A DNA stretch of 64,000 nucleotides from Nephrocerus scutellatus (GCA_947095585.1 OX352765.1:58244920-58308919), one strand, 5' to 3'. Numbered from the stretch's first letter, positions 32,463-43,934 are shown. The notes: generated from the sequence alone by a model not told the origin. Program-made: numbers and translations.

Positions 32463-34239
32463 TTAAGTTTTTAAAACGAATCTAGGGGTTGTTTCCGGTT
32501 TGTCGTTTTCCTGTTCGCGGATAGCGACCATTTCAGTTGTGTTTTGTTCTTCTGGGGATACTAATTGATTTAGTTTCCAAGCTTTGTATTTGTTTATTAT
32601 TATTATGATTATAACGGAAATGATCATAAGGTAAATTAACCCATAATGATGAATGTTGTGTATATTGAAACTTTCAAGGTCTGTTTTTTCTGTGTTTTTT
32701 AAATCTTTTATTTGTTTGGACAGTGTGTCTAAGTCTTTTGAGTCAGAATTTCGTATTAGTGCTACTTTATGAAGGAGAATTTGATTCGTGCGTTTTTGTG
32801 AGAATGAATTTGAAATATTTATAGGGGGTATGTAGAAATTATTCAGTGACGATGTTTTGAAATAGGAATTTCTTATAGTCAAGTCCATTGATTTGATATA
32901 ACATTCGTCTGTTATTTCTATGGTGCCTGTATTTATAAGGGTGTAGGGAGAGATTTTGTTTGAACAAATTTCGTCTATTTCGTATTTGTCAAGTGTTGAA
33001 AACAACCATTTGCTTTGTTGTTCCAGTTGGATCCAAATAGTAGTCAGTTTTGTTTCTCTCAGTTCGCAAATATGTGGTAAGGTTTTGGACTTTTGAAAAA
33101 GTAAGACAGCACAAGGCTGATGATTTGTTGATCTTGTAGTAAATACTGGATGTACTTGGCATAAATATGTCTTTTCGTCAGTTTATTTACATTTTCCTAG
33201 TTCATTGATTGTCATGTCAAAATGATGTTCTTTGTCATAATCTATTACTAAATGTGATGATATATTTTTTTTTACTTTTGTTGGGAGAGGGATTACTTAA
33301 AAAAGTTGATATTTTGTGTTATGGATTAGTGGTATACCTATTTCATAGATTACTTTTTCTTTTAATACCCGGGTTTGTAGTGTACTTATTTTATAAATAG
33401 AGAGGGTATCGTAGTTATTTATTTGTGGGACTTGTAAATCAGAATGTATTTGTCGACAAGATTGATTCCATTTGTTCTGGAGAAAGTATTGACGGGTGAG
33501 GTTTGTCAAATCTATGTCTAGTTACTAGGTCTGTTATATCGTAAATGATTCTAATGTATTGCATTAACATTATTGTTGTTAAAGAAGTAAGAGCCTCCGT
33601 TTCCATTTGGGCTGTCGCGTCATGTTTCTTATTAATAATGTTTTGTATTTGTGCTTGAATTTTATTTATTCTCTTTTCTATGTTTACAAATTCTCTATCC
33701 ATTTCGTCTTTTGATTTTATGTGTCGTCTCTATAATTAGCGTCTGTTTCTTTATTAATGAGTGTAGGTGGTTTTCATTAGATTTTACTAGCTGAATTTGT
33801 TCGTCGTATCGTTTTCATCTTCTTCGTTAAGTGTTCCAAAAAGTACTTTTCCTGCGATACCTATAGCTCCGAATAGAGATCGTTTTTTACGGTAGTTCGG
33901 CCGCAAGTTTTTTAGTTTTTCTTTTAGATCTCTTAGTAAATATTTTATTTCTATAATTGTTGAATTACATATTATCGAGAAATCGTGGTCCATTTTAAGT
34001 TCTTCACATATTATTTTTTATTTAACTGTAGTATTTTCTATGATACTTAATCCTTGATCTAATTCAGTAATGTCCTGGTATACAATTATTTTCCATTTAT
34101 TAGAGTAAAGCTGCACGGTTCCTAGCACCTCAAAATATATCCATGGATTATCTTTTATAGGATTTATATTAATTGCTGTTGCCACCAAAGTTAGGGTGCA
34201 TAAAATTATTGTTACCATATTCATAGTTGGGTTTTTCAT
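32463..34239 (-). pseudogene. E5 envelope-like gene, broken
   Basis: Pieces in several frames run downward from 34239: a signal peptide (MNMVTIILCTLTLVATA), then a segment ending in a basic KKR cleavage site near 33890 followed by a Gly-rich hydrophobic stretch (SLFGAIGIAGKVLFGTL), helical regions (33702-33297), and a C-terminal piece (33005-32463) with a transmembrane segment (YLMIISVIIIIIIN). Stops or frameshifts lie near 34015, 33780, 33430, 33300 and 33010. This fits the envelope of errantivirus-like gypsy elements and cannot be made as one protein. Confidence 0.7.
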
Positions 34240-34592
34240 CTTGTTTTTTTTTTGAAGATGAACAAAAAGGGAACAAAAACAATTAAAAGAAAAATAACAT
34301 TAGTTAAGGATACATGTGTATATTATTTATTCATAAAAAATCTTTAAATCATTATTATGTATTATTTTGTCTTTTCTACCAAATTTAACAAGCGTGTTTT
34401 TAGCTGAAACTATTTTTAATACTTCGAATACGGTCGAGAGTTTGTTTTTTCGTGTGTGATTTTTGACTAGAACTTTGTCACCTATATTAAAAATTTCCTC
34501 ATTACTCTTGTTATCATAGTACCTTTTTGAAATGTTTTTCTGGCTTATAAGCCTATGTTTTGCTGCTTGGTAACCATGCTGAAGTCGTGATT

Positions 34593-35754
34593 TTAACTCG
34601 TTTGCATAGTTATCATAATTGTACTGAATAAGGGGTTTTTGTTGAAAAATAGTTGGTATGTTTGGGTGTAACCTGTACTGCTATGAGGGGTGCTATTGTA
34701 GACAAACATTGCGTACGGAATCCAAGTATTCCATGTAAGCGAACCTCGATTGACGTAGTGTCGGAGATATTCTGCAAGTGTTTTGTGACTTCTTTCTAAT
34801 GCTCCATTGGTTTGAGGATGATAAGGTGTGGTGTTAAGTTTTTTAATTTTTAAGAGTTTGCAAAATTTCTTTAAACAGTCCACGCAGAAAATGTTTGCCT
34901 TGGTCAGTTAAAAGTGATTGTGGTACTCCGTGTCTACAGATTATATTTTCATCGAAAGTTCTTGCCACAGTGAGGGCTTCTGCGTTTGCAACGGAAATGC
35001 TTCTGAGAATTTGGTTAAATCATCCTGGAATGTTAGTAAGTATTTTTGACCGTGATAGCCAACTGGTAGTTGTCCAACTATATCTAAAGCAATTCGCTCA
35101 AATGGTGTAGAACTTGTGCTAGTTATTTTCATTGGTATTGGAGGGTTTCTTTGGCTCTTGTTTGTTTTAAACTCATTTATAAATTGGTCTTGAATATTAG
35201 GTATGGTGATTCCTATCGTCTTACAATTGCTTTTATTAATTTTATCTCTAATGCTCGTTAGTGTTTGTTCAATCATAATTTGGTCTTTCTGACTTCTTAT
35301 TGGAACGGGTAGGGTACAAATATGTATGAATTTATTTTGGTCGTTTGTATGTGTTAAAATTTTTCCTAAAGCAGGTTTAGTGAATTCATCGATTAATTTT
35401 TTTTAATAAATTTTCTTCTGTCGTTTCTATTGGTGGTAAAATAAAAATTTTATGTTGCAGGTTTTTAACTGAATAGATAGATTCTGCTCTTTCGATTAAA
35501 TTATAAGATGAAACATGTTGTAGTATATCATTTGTTGTTTTTGGAGTGTTTTCTGCATTGACAATTTTTGCTTGTGATCTTGTTGTTATTAATACGTCCC
35601 TTTTACTATTTTCGTGCGCTGCTTCCACTACTACGCGACTGAGAGCGTCCGCGTTAACGTTGTATTTCCCAGGCTTGTATACTATGTTGTATTCGTATTC
35701 GTCTAGAGTAATTCTCCATCGGGCTAGTCTGGATGTGGGGTCTTTGAGTATCAT
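34593..35754 (-). pseudogene. E5 RNase H tail and integrase, broken
   Basis: 35754-35386 carries the RNase H end with the motif [16 protein letters not shown] and NVNADALSR. 35276-34941 carries the integrase core start (RIALDIVGQLPVG; LLTFQDDLTKFSEA), and 34883-34593 the last part with YHPQTNGALERSHKTLAEYL, which includes the catalytic Glu. A frame change lies near 34900-34940. Order and motifs are typical of Ty3/gypsy pol. Confidence 0.8.
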
Positions 35755-36250
35755 TAGCCATGTCAGGGGACGATATAAATAAGGACGGAACTGTTTGATA
35801 GCTAATAATTCCTTTTCTGTCGTGCTGAATCTGGTTTCAGCTTAATTTAGAGTGCGACTGCTATAACATATTGGTCGGTCTTCGCCAATTTCACCTTGCG
35901 ATTGTACTGCTCCTACTGCATGGTCGCTGGCATCGGTCGTTAGTAAATTTTTTTTTCAAAGTTAGGATAAGCTAAAATTGGTGATGTGGTTAATTAATTT
36001 TTTAATATTCTGAATGCTTCATCACAATGTGCGTCCCATTTAAATTCAATATTTTTTTTTAGAAGATTTGTCAATTATATATATTAGCAAAATTTGGAAT
36101 GAAACGTCGATAATATCCCGCAAGTCCAAGGAATGCTTTTATATCCTTAGCTTTTTTTGATACTGAGAAGTTTCCTACTGAATTTACTTTTTCCAAATCT
36201 GGACTTATTCCATTTTCAGATATCACGTGTCCTAAGTACATTAGTTCACT

Positions 36251-36970
36251 TTAAACGAAGTTACATTTGTCTGGTTGTAATTTTAGATTATGATTTCTAA
36301 GTCTGTGGAATACCTTGTTCAACTTAAGGTTATGTTCCTGTAAATCGTATCCATATATGACAATATCGTCCACGTATACGAAACAATCTATTCCTTGTAA
36401 TCCCATTAGTACATTGTTCATCATTCGTTGGAAAGTTGATGGCGCGTTTTTTAATCCAAATGGCATTCGAGTATATTCGTAATGTCCGAAAGGCGTACTA
36501 AATGCGGTTTTCTGTTGGTCCTTTTCATCGAGTTTTATTTGATGCAATCCACTTGCTAGATCCAATGTGCTGAAATATTTGGATTTACCCAATTGATCCA
36601 AAATATCCGTTATATTTGGTAGGGGATATGCGTCTCCTATAGTAACTTCATTCATTTTTCTGAAGTCAACGACTACTATCCATCGTTTTTGTCCTGTACT
36701 GTCCGCTTTCTTGGGTACCAGTAAGAGAAGTAAATTCCAAGGACTATAGCTTGGTTTAACTATTCCTTCTTCAAGCATGTCTTTTACTTGTCGGTGGATT
36801 TCAGTTTTCTGCGATTCTGGTAGCCGATATGGTTTCCTATAGATTGGTATTTCATGATTAGTTATTATTTTGTGTTTTATTGCATCTGTATAATTCAAAT
36901 GGTCTCCTTCAAGGAAAAACACGTCATTAAATTCTCGACATAATTTTATTATGCTGGTTTTTTCTTCCAC
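36251..36970 (-). pseudogene. E5 reverse transcriptase
   Basis: 240 open codons with most RT motifs: IYRKPYRLPESQK, RWIVVVDFRKMNEVT, YFSTLDLASGLHQI, FGHYEYTRMPFGLKNAPSTFQRMMN and the catalytic FVYVDDIVIYG. The frame opens with the usual linker (FNDVFFLEGDHLNYTDAIKH). The next 500 bp (36250-35755) hold a decayed connection and RNase H. Unlike E3, the catalytic motif is present here. Confidence 0.85.
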
Positions 36971-37572
36971 GTTACAGTGTTCAGTTTTAGAGTGGATTCT
37001 AATTTAGATAATCTATGTTTTACAGGATCTTTAGATGTATTCGTCTCTATAACGTCAAAGTCCTTTAATTTATCCCATTTCAGTTTCTAGTATTCATTAT
37101 GCAAACGCATTTCTTCATCATTGCTATTTAAAACCATTATTTGTACCTTATTTCCTGATGATTTTACAGTTGTGGCTGCTACGTATACTCCGGGTTGAAT
37201 TTCCTTTTTTCTTATTACGATGTTTCCATTGGTTGGAAATGGTATTTGTATTGCTTTCTCGCTTCTTGGTTCTATTATAAATATATTTTGTTCATTTTCG
37301 GGTTTATATTGAGTTTTAACTTTTAAATGTTCGGTCTTATGGTTTGCTAAGCTCTCGTTTAACTTAGTCTTACGATTTGCTGAATTTTCTTCTAAATATT
37401 TAGTCTAACTCTCTGCTAGGATATCTTTGGTCGTAGTCTTACTGCTTTCTAAATTTTCTTTTGTATGGTCAGTCTTCTTTGCTAGGCTACCTTTTGGCGT
37501 AGTCTTACTGTTTGCTGCATTTTCTTCTAAATGGTTAGTCTTACTCTTTGCTGGGCTATTTTTGAGCGTAGT
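36971..37572 (-). pseudogene. E5 protease-RT linker with coded repeats
   Basis: Continues upstream of the RT to the E3 insertion point. It contains a conserved part (KPENEQNIFIIEPRSEKAI; IQPGVYVAATTV) and, at 37320-37570, a degenerate tandem repeat of about 57 bp whose translation repeats a pattern like NSANRKTKLNES and LANHKTEHLKEN. The same repeat resumes at 53522 after E3. Stops interrupt it. Confidence 0.6.
37567..37572. other. E3 target-site duplication, left (CGTAGT)
   Basis: CGTAGT precedes the LTR and is repeated at 53522-53527. Joining the flanks restores the CGTAGTCTTAC pattern of the E5 repeat. Confidence 0.8.
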
Positions 37573-38276
37573 TGTTAACATAGAGAATATCCCACTACAG
37601 GCACCCGTTATAATATAGAAATACTGAATAACAATATAAGATATTCACAGTATGTAATCACATAATCACATAGAATAAGAATTCACATAATCACATAGAA
37701 TAAGAATAATGTAAATGCGATCCAACTTCATATCTTGTTTACTACTTTAACATTCAATGCCAATCTTATCTCGTAATGCGAATTTTGTCAACATGTTTAC
37801 TATCTTCAATTCAAGGACAATCAATGATCAAAACACCAGATGGTCAATTACGACGAATTTAGATATCCATTCAAAGCATGTTAGAACATGAAAACAACCT
37901 TATCTCAAATCAGATCTAAGACAATAACATGTTTACGTCCCCAAAGACGAAAACAAGTTCAAAGTCCAAAACTATTTCACAACACAAGTTGTATCACATA
38001 ACAGAATAAGTATATAGAATTAAGTATAAAAGCAGAAGCATTCAGTATTCATTCATTCATTAAGTATCCGGTATTCATTAAGTATCCAACATTCATTCAG
38101 TATTGTTTAACGGATTGTATTATTAACACTTCCATTCTACAAATTTATACAGTGATACAGGATATAGAATCATTCAATAAAGATATTGTCTTAATAATTT
38201 TCTTGTGACTTGTAATTTTATTTTAATAAAGAAAGATCTTTTTTAAAATTTACTAAGTTACATTGAAAACATAATT
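37573..38276 (+). repeat. E3 5' LTR
   Basis: Starts TGTTAACATAG and ends CATAATT. A TATAAAAG lies at 38025-38032 and AATAAA at 38176-38181, giving the expected U3-R-U5 order. Confidence 0.85.
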
Positions 38277-38293
38277 GGCGCAGTCGGTAGGAT
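38276..38293 (+). promoter_or_regulatory. E3 primer-binding site (tRNA-Ser-like)
   Basis: TGGCGCAGTCGGTAGGAT overlaps the LTR end by one base. It is close to the complement of the 3' end of insect tRNA-Ser, the primer of the 17.6/297 group. Confidence 0.7.
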
Positions 38294-38362
38294 AGTGCTA
38301 AGTCAACTAAGACTTATTTTTTTTAAAAAATTTAAAGCACTCCACAACAACAAAAGTGAAAA

Positions 38363-39210
38363 AAAAAATTTCTACAGCAGAAGTGCAGAAATTTCACAAA
38401 ATTCTACGAAAATTATTGCATTATTCGCAATAATAGTGAACAAAATTTCTACAGCAGAAGTGCAGAAATTTCACAAAATTCTACGAAAATTATTGCATTA
38501 TTCGCAATAATAGTGAACAAAATTTCTACAGCAGAAATGCAGAAATTTCACAAAATTCTACGAAAATTATTGCATTATTCGCAATAATAGTTAACAAAAT
38601 TTCTACAGCAGAAGTGCAGAAATTTCACAAAATTCTACGAAAATTATTGCATTATTCGCAATAATAGTTAACAAAATTTCTACAGCAGAAGTGCAGAAAT
38701 TTCACAAAATTCTACGAAAATTATTGCATTATTCGCAATAATAGTGAACAAAATTTCTACAGCAGAAGTGCAGAAATTTCACAAAATTCTACGAAAAATT
38801 ATTGCATTATTCGCAATAATAGTGAACAAAATTTCTACAGCAGAAGTGCAGAAATTTCACAAAATTCTACGAAAATTATTGCATTATTCGCAATAATAGT
38901 TAACAAAATTTCTACAGCAGAAGTGCAGAAATTTCACAAAATTCTACGAAAATTATTGCATTATTCGCAATAAAAGTGAACAAAATTTCTACAGCAGAAG
39001 TGCAGAAATTTCACAAAATTCTACGAAAATTATTGCATTATTCGCAATAATAGTTAACAAAATTTCTACAGCAGAAGTGCAGAAATTTCACAAAATTCTA
39101 CGAAAATTATTGCATTATTCGCAATAATAGTGAACAAAATTTCTACAGCAGAAGTGCAGAAATTTCACAAAATTCTACGAAAAATTATTGCATTATTCGC
39201 AATAATAGTG
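38363..39210 (+). repeat. E3 leader tandem repeat, about 77 bp, 11 units
   Basis: Each unit contains two inverted repeats: AAATTTCT...AGAAATTT and TTATTGC...GCAATAA. Two more units lie after the E4 insertion (43935-44090), followed by three looser units to about 44230. It sits between the primer site and gag. Confidence 0.85.
39207..39210. other. E4 target-site duplication, left (AGTG)
   Basis: AGTG is repeated at 43935-43938. The target is the leader repeat of E3. Confidence 0.8.
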
Positions 39211-40390
39211 TGTAACAGTCTTTTGCTCGGGTGACGCTCGCCGGTCACCCAGGGTTCTTTCTCCTTCTCGCTCGTCGTTACAAATTAAAAGATTGTTGGT
39301 TTTCGATATAAAATTACAATTCTTCTTTATTTCTTGATCTCTTAGTCTATACGTACTTACATATAAATATACTTAAATAAACTTACGATACGTTGGTTTG
39401 TACGTACTCGGTACGGGGAAACCAGGGGAACTTGATTGCAGCCGAGAGTATTCGACTGCGGAAAAGGGGGTTGATGGGCGGCTTCTGCTCTTTAAGTGGT
39501 TGCTACTAGAGCACACGAGCAGCGTTCTACGGAACAGCGCGGTATAGTGAATTACTATACGAGTAAGCAAGCGAGGTCCGGGGGATAGCTACCACACTGG
39601 GAGCAAGCGGACTGCTTAGTGTCTTGTAAATTACAATATAGCGATACTACCTGGTTTTACAACCTCGATCGTTCGCTATACTGCAATAGACACAGTAAGT
39701 ATGGGTGTACAACACAACAAAATTAGCCCGGTTTTACAACCTTGACAATTTTGTTATATTGACCTAGACAAAGAAAGTACGAGTATATAATGCAGCACAG
39801 TTGTCTGGTTTTACAACCTCGGCAACGTGTTACATTAATATGACTCGGCTAGCCTTGTCACCAAAAAAGGGGCTGTTCGTGGAGAACAGTAGTCAGCGAA
39901 AAGCTGTCGGTAAAGGGGGAATTTGCTGTGAACCACAACGCTTTCTTCCCTTTGAGTAGGTATAGCTGCCTTGCCGCAGTATAGTCTACTCTTGAATAGA
40001 TTTTACTACCGTGCCGTAGTATGTTCTATTCTCTTTTTGTTGATTGATTGGATAAGATATAAGTGTGTCTTAATAGTTGAATTCCTTGGGAATTTTGTTT
40101 CCCCCTTTTTGGAAAAATTATTTGATTATAAATAATATCATTGATAAATTTCTATCATTCATTGGGCGAAAAACCCTTTTCCCGCAAAAAATAATTTCGT
40201 TGGTTCAACCGCCGGATTGAACCTTATACGTACTGCATACCGGCCGAGTACACTCGTATTGCGCTAAATTGATATAATGCAAAATAGGTTAATTTTGCAT
40301 TATATATCGAGTGACTGGGTTTGTTTTTGTACAGCAATTACTTTAGACATATGGTTTGTAGCGAAGTGGTATTTAACCAACTTCGTTACA
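39211..40390 (-). repeat. E4 3' LTR
   Basis: TG...CA ends (TGTAACAG...CGTTACA on the plus strand). On the minus strand AATAAA lies near 39330 and a TATA-like motif near 40065, with the hairpins between them. Confidence 0.85.
39637..40031 (-). repeat. E4 LTR hairpin array, two classes
   Basis: Class 1 has three hairpins at about 80-bp spacing with apical GGTT-TTAC-AACC (on the element strand GGTT-GTAA-AACC, a GNRA-type loop). Outer stems: TATAGCGA/TCGCTATA (39637-39680), AACAAAATT/AATTTTGTT (39716-39755), CAC(a)GTTG/CAACGTG (39796-39829). Class 2 has two: GAGTAG/CTACTC with inner CTGC/GCAG and loop CTTGCC (39954-39991), and GAATAG/CTATTC with inner TACTAC/GTAGTA and loop CGTGCC (39994-40031). 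The copy in the other LTR is at 43181-43575. Confidence 0.75.
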
Positions 40391-41159
40391 TTCCCCCCCT
40401 ACTTCGGGGTGCGAAAAAGTATAAGACACACTTATAGGCTAGCAATGGGGGGTTTTTTTTTTTTTATATACTGGTTGGATAAGTATAACTTATAACTATT
40501 ATCGGTTTTCTTAATACAGTTTGTTTATATATCTAGATATGTATATGTATATATCTGGTATTTTAAAGTAAAAAATGTTTATACATAAAAAAAATGTTCT
40601 CATATGGTGTGGTCACTTATTTTTTCTGGTATATTTGGGGTGGTCTGCGACCTTTATTGTCTCGTGCCGACACCTATATGAGTTACAAAAAGATGTGTGT
40701 GTGTTTCAAAAAAACTGTGGGTGGGTTTATTATTTTTTTTCTTTCTTTCTTTTTTTTTCCCATTTAATAGTAATATGCTTAAGTTTATGTCTAGTGATAA
40801 TAGTTCCATTTATACAGGGTTTCTCTTCCTTTTTTTTTGTGTGTGTGTTTTGTTGTTTTTTTTTTCTTTGTGTTTTTCTTTTCTGTGGTTTTGTATATTT
40901 TTTTTTTTTTTTTTTTTGTCTTTTTTTTTTTCTTTGAGCAAAAGTAACAATCGGTAATAAGTAGTTTAATAGTTTAATAAGTATGATAATAGTAATAAGT
41001 GTGATAATAGTAGTAAGTATTGTAATTTATAATAGTAATAAGTAGGTTTAATTAATAGTAATAAGTATAATAGTAGTAAGTAGAAAAATATATAGTAGTA
41101 ATAAGTATGATAATAGTATAAGTAGAATAAGTAATAAGTATGATAATAACAAAAAGATT
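40391..41159. other. E4 3' untranslated part, T-rich
   Basis: Starts with TTCCCCCCCTACTTCGGGG (purine tract on the minus strand), then long T runs and loose repeats of TAGTAATAAGTA. No pol sequence is left. Open frames on the plus strand are poly-Phe artefacts. Confidence 0.7.
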
Positions 41160-42377
41160 TTATAATAAAAATATATGAACAGAAGGAATGCTGTCTTCTA
41201 ATCGCTGTCTTTTAATTGTTGTTAATGTTGCTGGGCTGGTGGGCGTCATCTTGGATGATACGATGGTGTGCGACGGGTATAAATGTGTTACATCGTTGGC
41301 CATTAGATCTAGTGGCAGAATTGGTCGAGCGGACTGGATGGGCAGATGCTGTGATGTGGCTACGGGTTGCGGTGCTGGTTGACTGTATTGTACTTGTGGA
41401 CGAAATGGCAGTGCGGTAGAACGAAATGGTGGAACGGTGGGACGGAGTGGCAATGGCCGATTTTGCGGTTGAGTGAGTCGTGAGACAGGTTGTTCTGCCA
41501 TTAAACATTCGAAATCTTCGATCAGGATGGTTAAGTCGGACAACGTGCTGAACTCCCTTCGCTTGATGTAATGCCGGTAGTCGGGTCGTAGATTGTCATA
41601 GATTCTATCGAGTTTCTCTTCAGCGGTCATGGTGGTATGCCATCGCATCAGGGCTTGAATCGATGTGAGAAATTCTTTGCCCTTTTCTCGGTGGTTTTGT
41701 GTACGACTCCGAATGCGATCCAGTAGTTGGGTGTAGAAACGTGGTGGTAAAAAAAAACGGCGCAGTTCTTCGCTAAATGCTTTCCAATTAACTAATAGCT
41801 CTTTGCTATTCCGGTACCACACCAACGCGTTCCCTTTCAGCAACTCGGGAAGAGTCCGGACGATGCGATCGAGAGGTACTTGATAACACTCGGCCAATTC
41901 TTCAACACGTTCCAAGAACTCCAGTGGATTATTTGTACCGCCGTCGTACCTCACATTCCATTTTCGTACTTTGTCCATTATGTCTGCGTCGGATAATCGG
42001 TATGCGAAAGTTGGTGGAGAGCGCGCATCTACTGCTTGTGCGGTACTTGCATCTACTTCTGCGTACATCCTGGGCGAGGTTTCGTAAATCTGACCAGTCG
42101 GCTGTGCTACGCGCAATTCCTCTTTCATTTCGGTTTTCTTCTGTGAAGTACCTGTATCTACTTCTGGGTAGATGATGGCCGGTATTTCGCTTCCTTTTTT
42201 GGTCGGGGTTAATTTTTCGGTTGGTTTCGTTGTTTTGATCTCAGCGCTTAACCTTTTCCGTAGTTCATCAACAGTGCCTGTGGAGTCGATGCCACGACGC
42301 TCCAACTCGTTGACTAGTTCTTCTTTGCGGAGAGAGTACACCGCAGAGGCATTAATCTCAGGCTCTAGTGTAGCCAT
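41160..42377 (-). CDS. gag: E4 Gag, 405 aa, open
   Basis: Structural protein of E4. Residues about 12-46 resemble a SAP motif (YSLRKEELVNELERRG; VDELRKRL). A linker follows, then the Gag core from about residue 133 (DKVRKWNVRYDGG; ELLKGNALVWYRNSKE; RRFFLPPRFY; RIYDNLRPDYRHYIKRREF), clearly related to E1 Gag. The last 100 residues are Pro/Gln-rich, without the zinc knuckles and protease of E1, ending SVHIFLL*. The truncated end suggests that an ancestor lost the rest of Gag-Pol by deletion, and the T-rich region now follows. The ATG at 42377 is first in frame and begins the SAP-like region. Confidence 0.8.
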   Translation of the reverse strand: MATLEPEINASAVYSLRKEELVNELERRGIDSTGTVDELRKRLSAEIKTTKPTEKLTPTKKGSEIPAIIYPEVDTGTSQKKTEMKEELRVAQPTGQIYETSPRMYAEVDASTAQAVDARSPPTFAYRLSDADIMDKVRKWNVRYDGGTNNPLEFLERVEELAECYQVPLDRIVRTLPELLKGNALVWYRNSKELLVNWKAFSEELRRFFLPPRFYTQLLDRIRSRTQNHREKGKEFLTSIQALMRWHTTMTAEEKLDRIYDNLRPDYRHYIKRREFSTLSDLTILIEDFECLMAEQPVSRLTQPQNRPLPLRPTVPPFRSTALPFRPQVQYSQPAPQPVATSQHLPIQSARPILPLDLMANDVTHLYPSHTIVSSKMTPTSPATLTTIKRQRLEDSIPSVHIFLL

Positions 42378-42732
42378 TTGAAAGGTAGATGTGTTTAATT
42401 TCTGAATTTGGACACTCCCCGGTTGGTGTTCAGTCTATTGTCAGTGGTGACGCCTTCACCAATAAATTGTTACACCAATCTACTTTCAGCTACCTGGTGG
42501 GTGTCTCGGTTATCGGGTTGTCGGCTCGGGTATATATATATATATTTTATATGCTTAAATAGTTTCCAGTAGACGGTAATACGATTTTTTTTTCTAATCG
42601 TATGGTATTTTAGGCTTGTCTAGCTGCTGGTTGGACGGTGATACAACTATTCTAGTTGTCTGGTATTATATGCTTATCTAATACATATGCTTATCTAATT
42701 TCTGGTCGGACGGTGATACGACTATTCTAGTC

Positions 42733-42750
42733 GTCCCTGCTCGGGCGCCA
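42733..42750 (-). promoter_or_regulatory. E4 primer-binding site
   Basis: Minus-strand TGGCGCCCGAGCAGGGAC, 4 nt after the LTR end, identical to the E1 site. Confidence 0.75.
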
Positions 42751-42754
42751 AATT

Positions 42755-43934
42755 TGTAACAGTCTTTTGCTCGGGTGACGCTCGCCGGTCACCCAGGGTT
42801 CTTTCTCCTTCTCGCTCGTCGTTACAAATTAAAAGATTGTTGGTTTTCGATATAAAATTACAATTCTTCTTTATTTCTTGATCTCTTAGTCTATACGTAC
42901 TTACATATAAATATACTTAAATAAACTTACGATACGTTGGTTTGTACGTACTCGGTACGGGGAAACCAGGGGAACTTGATTGCAGCCGAGAGTATTCGAC
43001 TGCGGAAAAGGGGGTTGATGGGCGGCTTCTGCTCTTTAAGTGGTTGCTACTAGAGCACACGAGCAGCGTTCTACGGAACAGCGCGGTATAGTGAATTACT
43101 ATACGAGTAAGCAAGCGAGGTCCGGGGGATAGCTACCACACTGGGAGCAAGCGGACTGCTTAGTGTCTTGTAAATTACAATATAGCGATACTACCTGGTT
43201 TTACAACCTCGATCGTTCGCTATACTGCAATAGACACAGTAAGTATGGGTGTACAACACAACAAAATTAGCCCGGTTTTACAACCTTGACAATTTTGTTA
43301 TATTGACCTAGACAAAGAAAGTACGAGTATATAATGCAGCACAGTTGTCTGGTTTTACAACCTCGGCAACGTGTTACATTAATATGACTCGGCTAGCCTT
43401 GTCACCAAAAAAGGGGCTGTTCGTGGAGAACAGTAGTCAGCGAAAAGCTGTCGGTAAAGGGGGAATTTGCTGTGAACCACAACGCTTTCTTCCCTTTGAG
43501 TAGGTATAGCTGCCTTGCCGCAGTATAGTCTACTCTTGAATAGATTTTACTACCGTGCCGTAGTATGTTCTATTCTCTTTTTGTTGATTGATTGGATAAG
43601 ATATAAGTGTGTCTTAATAGTTGAATTCCTTGGGAATTTTGTTTTCCCCTTTTTGGAAAAATTATTTGATTATAAATAATATCATTGATAAATTTCTATC
43701 ATTCATTGGGCGAAAAACCCTTTTCCCGCAAAAAATAATTTCGTTGGTTCAACCGCCGGATTGAACCTTATACGTACTGCATACCGGCCGAGTACACTCG
43801 TATTGCGCTAAATTGATATAATGCAAAATAGGTTAATTTTGCATTATATATCGAGTGACTGGGTTTGTTTTTGTACAGCAATTACTTTAGACATATGGTT
43901 TGTAGCGAAGTGGTATTTAACCAACTTCGTTACA
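42755..43934 (-). repeat. E4 5' LTR
   Basis: 1180 bp, near-identical to 39211-40390. Followed by AGTG (43935-43938) and the rest of the E3 leader. Confidence 0.85.

Larger units (their letters stand above)
39211..43934 (-). mobile_element. E4: Gag-only LTR retrotransposon
   Basis: A 4.7-kb minus-strand element inside the E3 leader. Its two 1180-bp LTRs (39211-40390, 42755-43934) are almost identical. It has the same primer-binding sequence as E1 (42733-42750), a purine tract at 40391-40400 and a single 405-codon Gag ORF. The Gag core is homologous to that of E1, but E4 has no zinc knuckle and no protease. It must depend on another element for replication. Confidence 0.85.

Noticed and set aside
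40575..40957. Phe-rich frames at the E4 3' part
   Set aside because: Products of long T runs, without domains.
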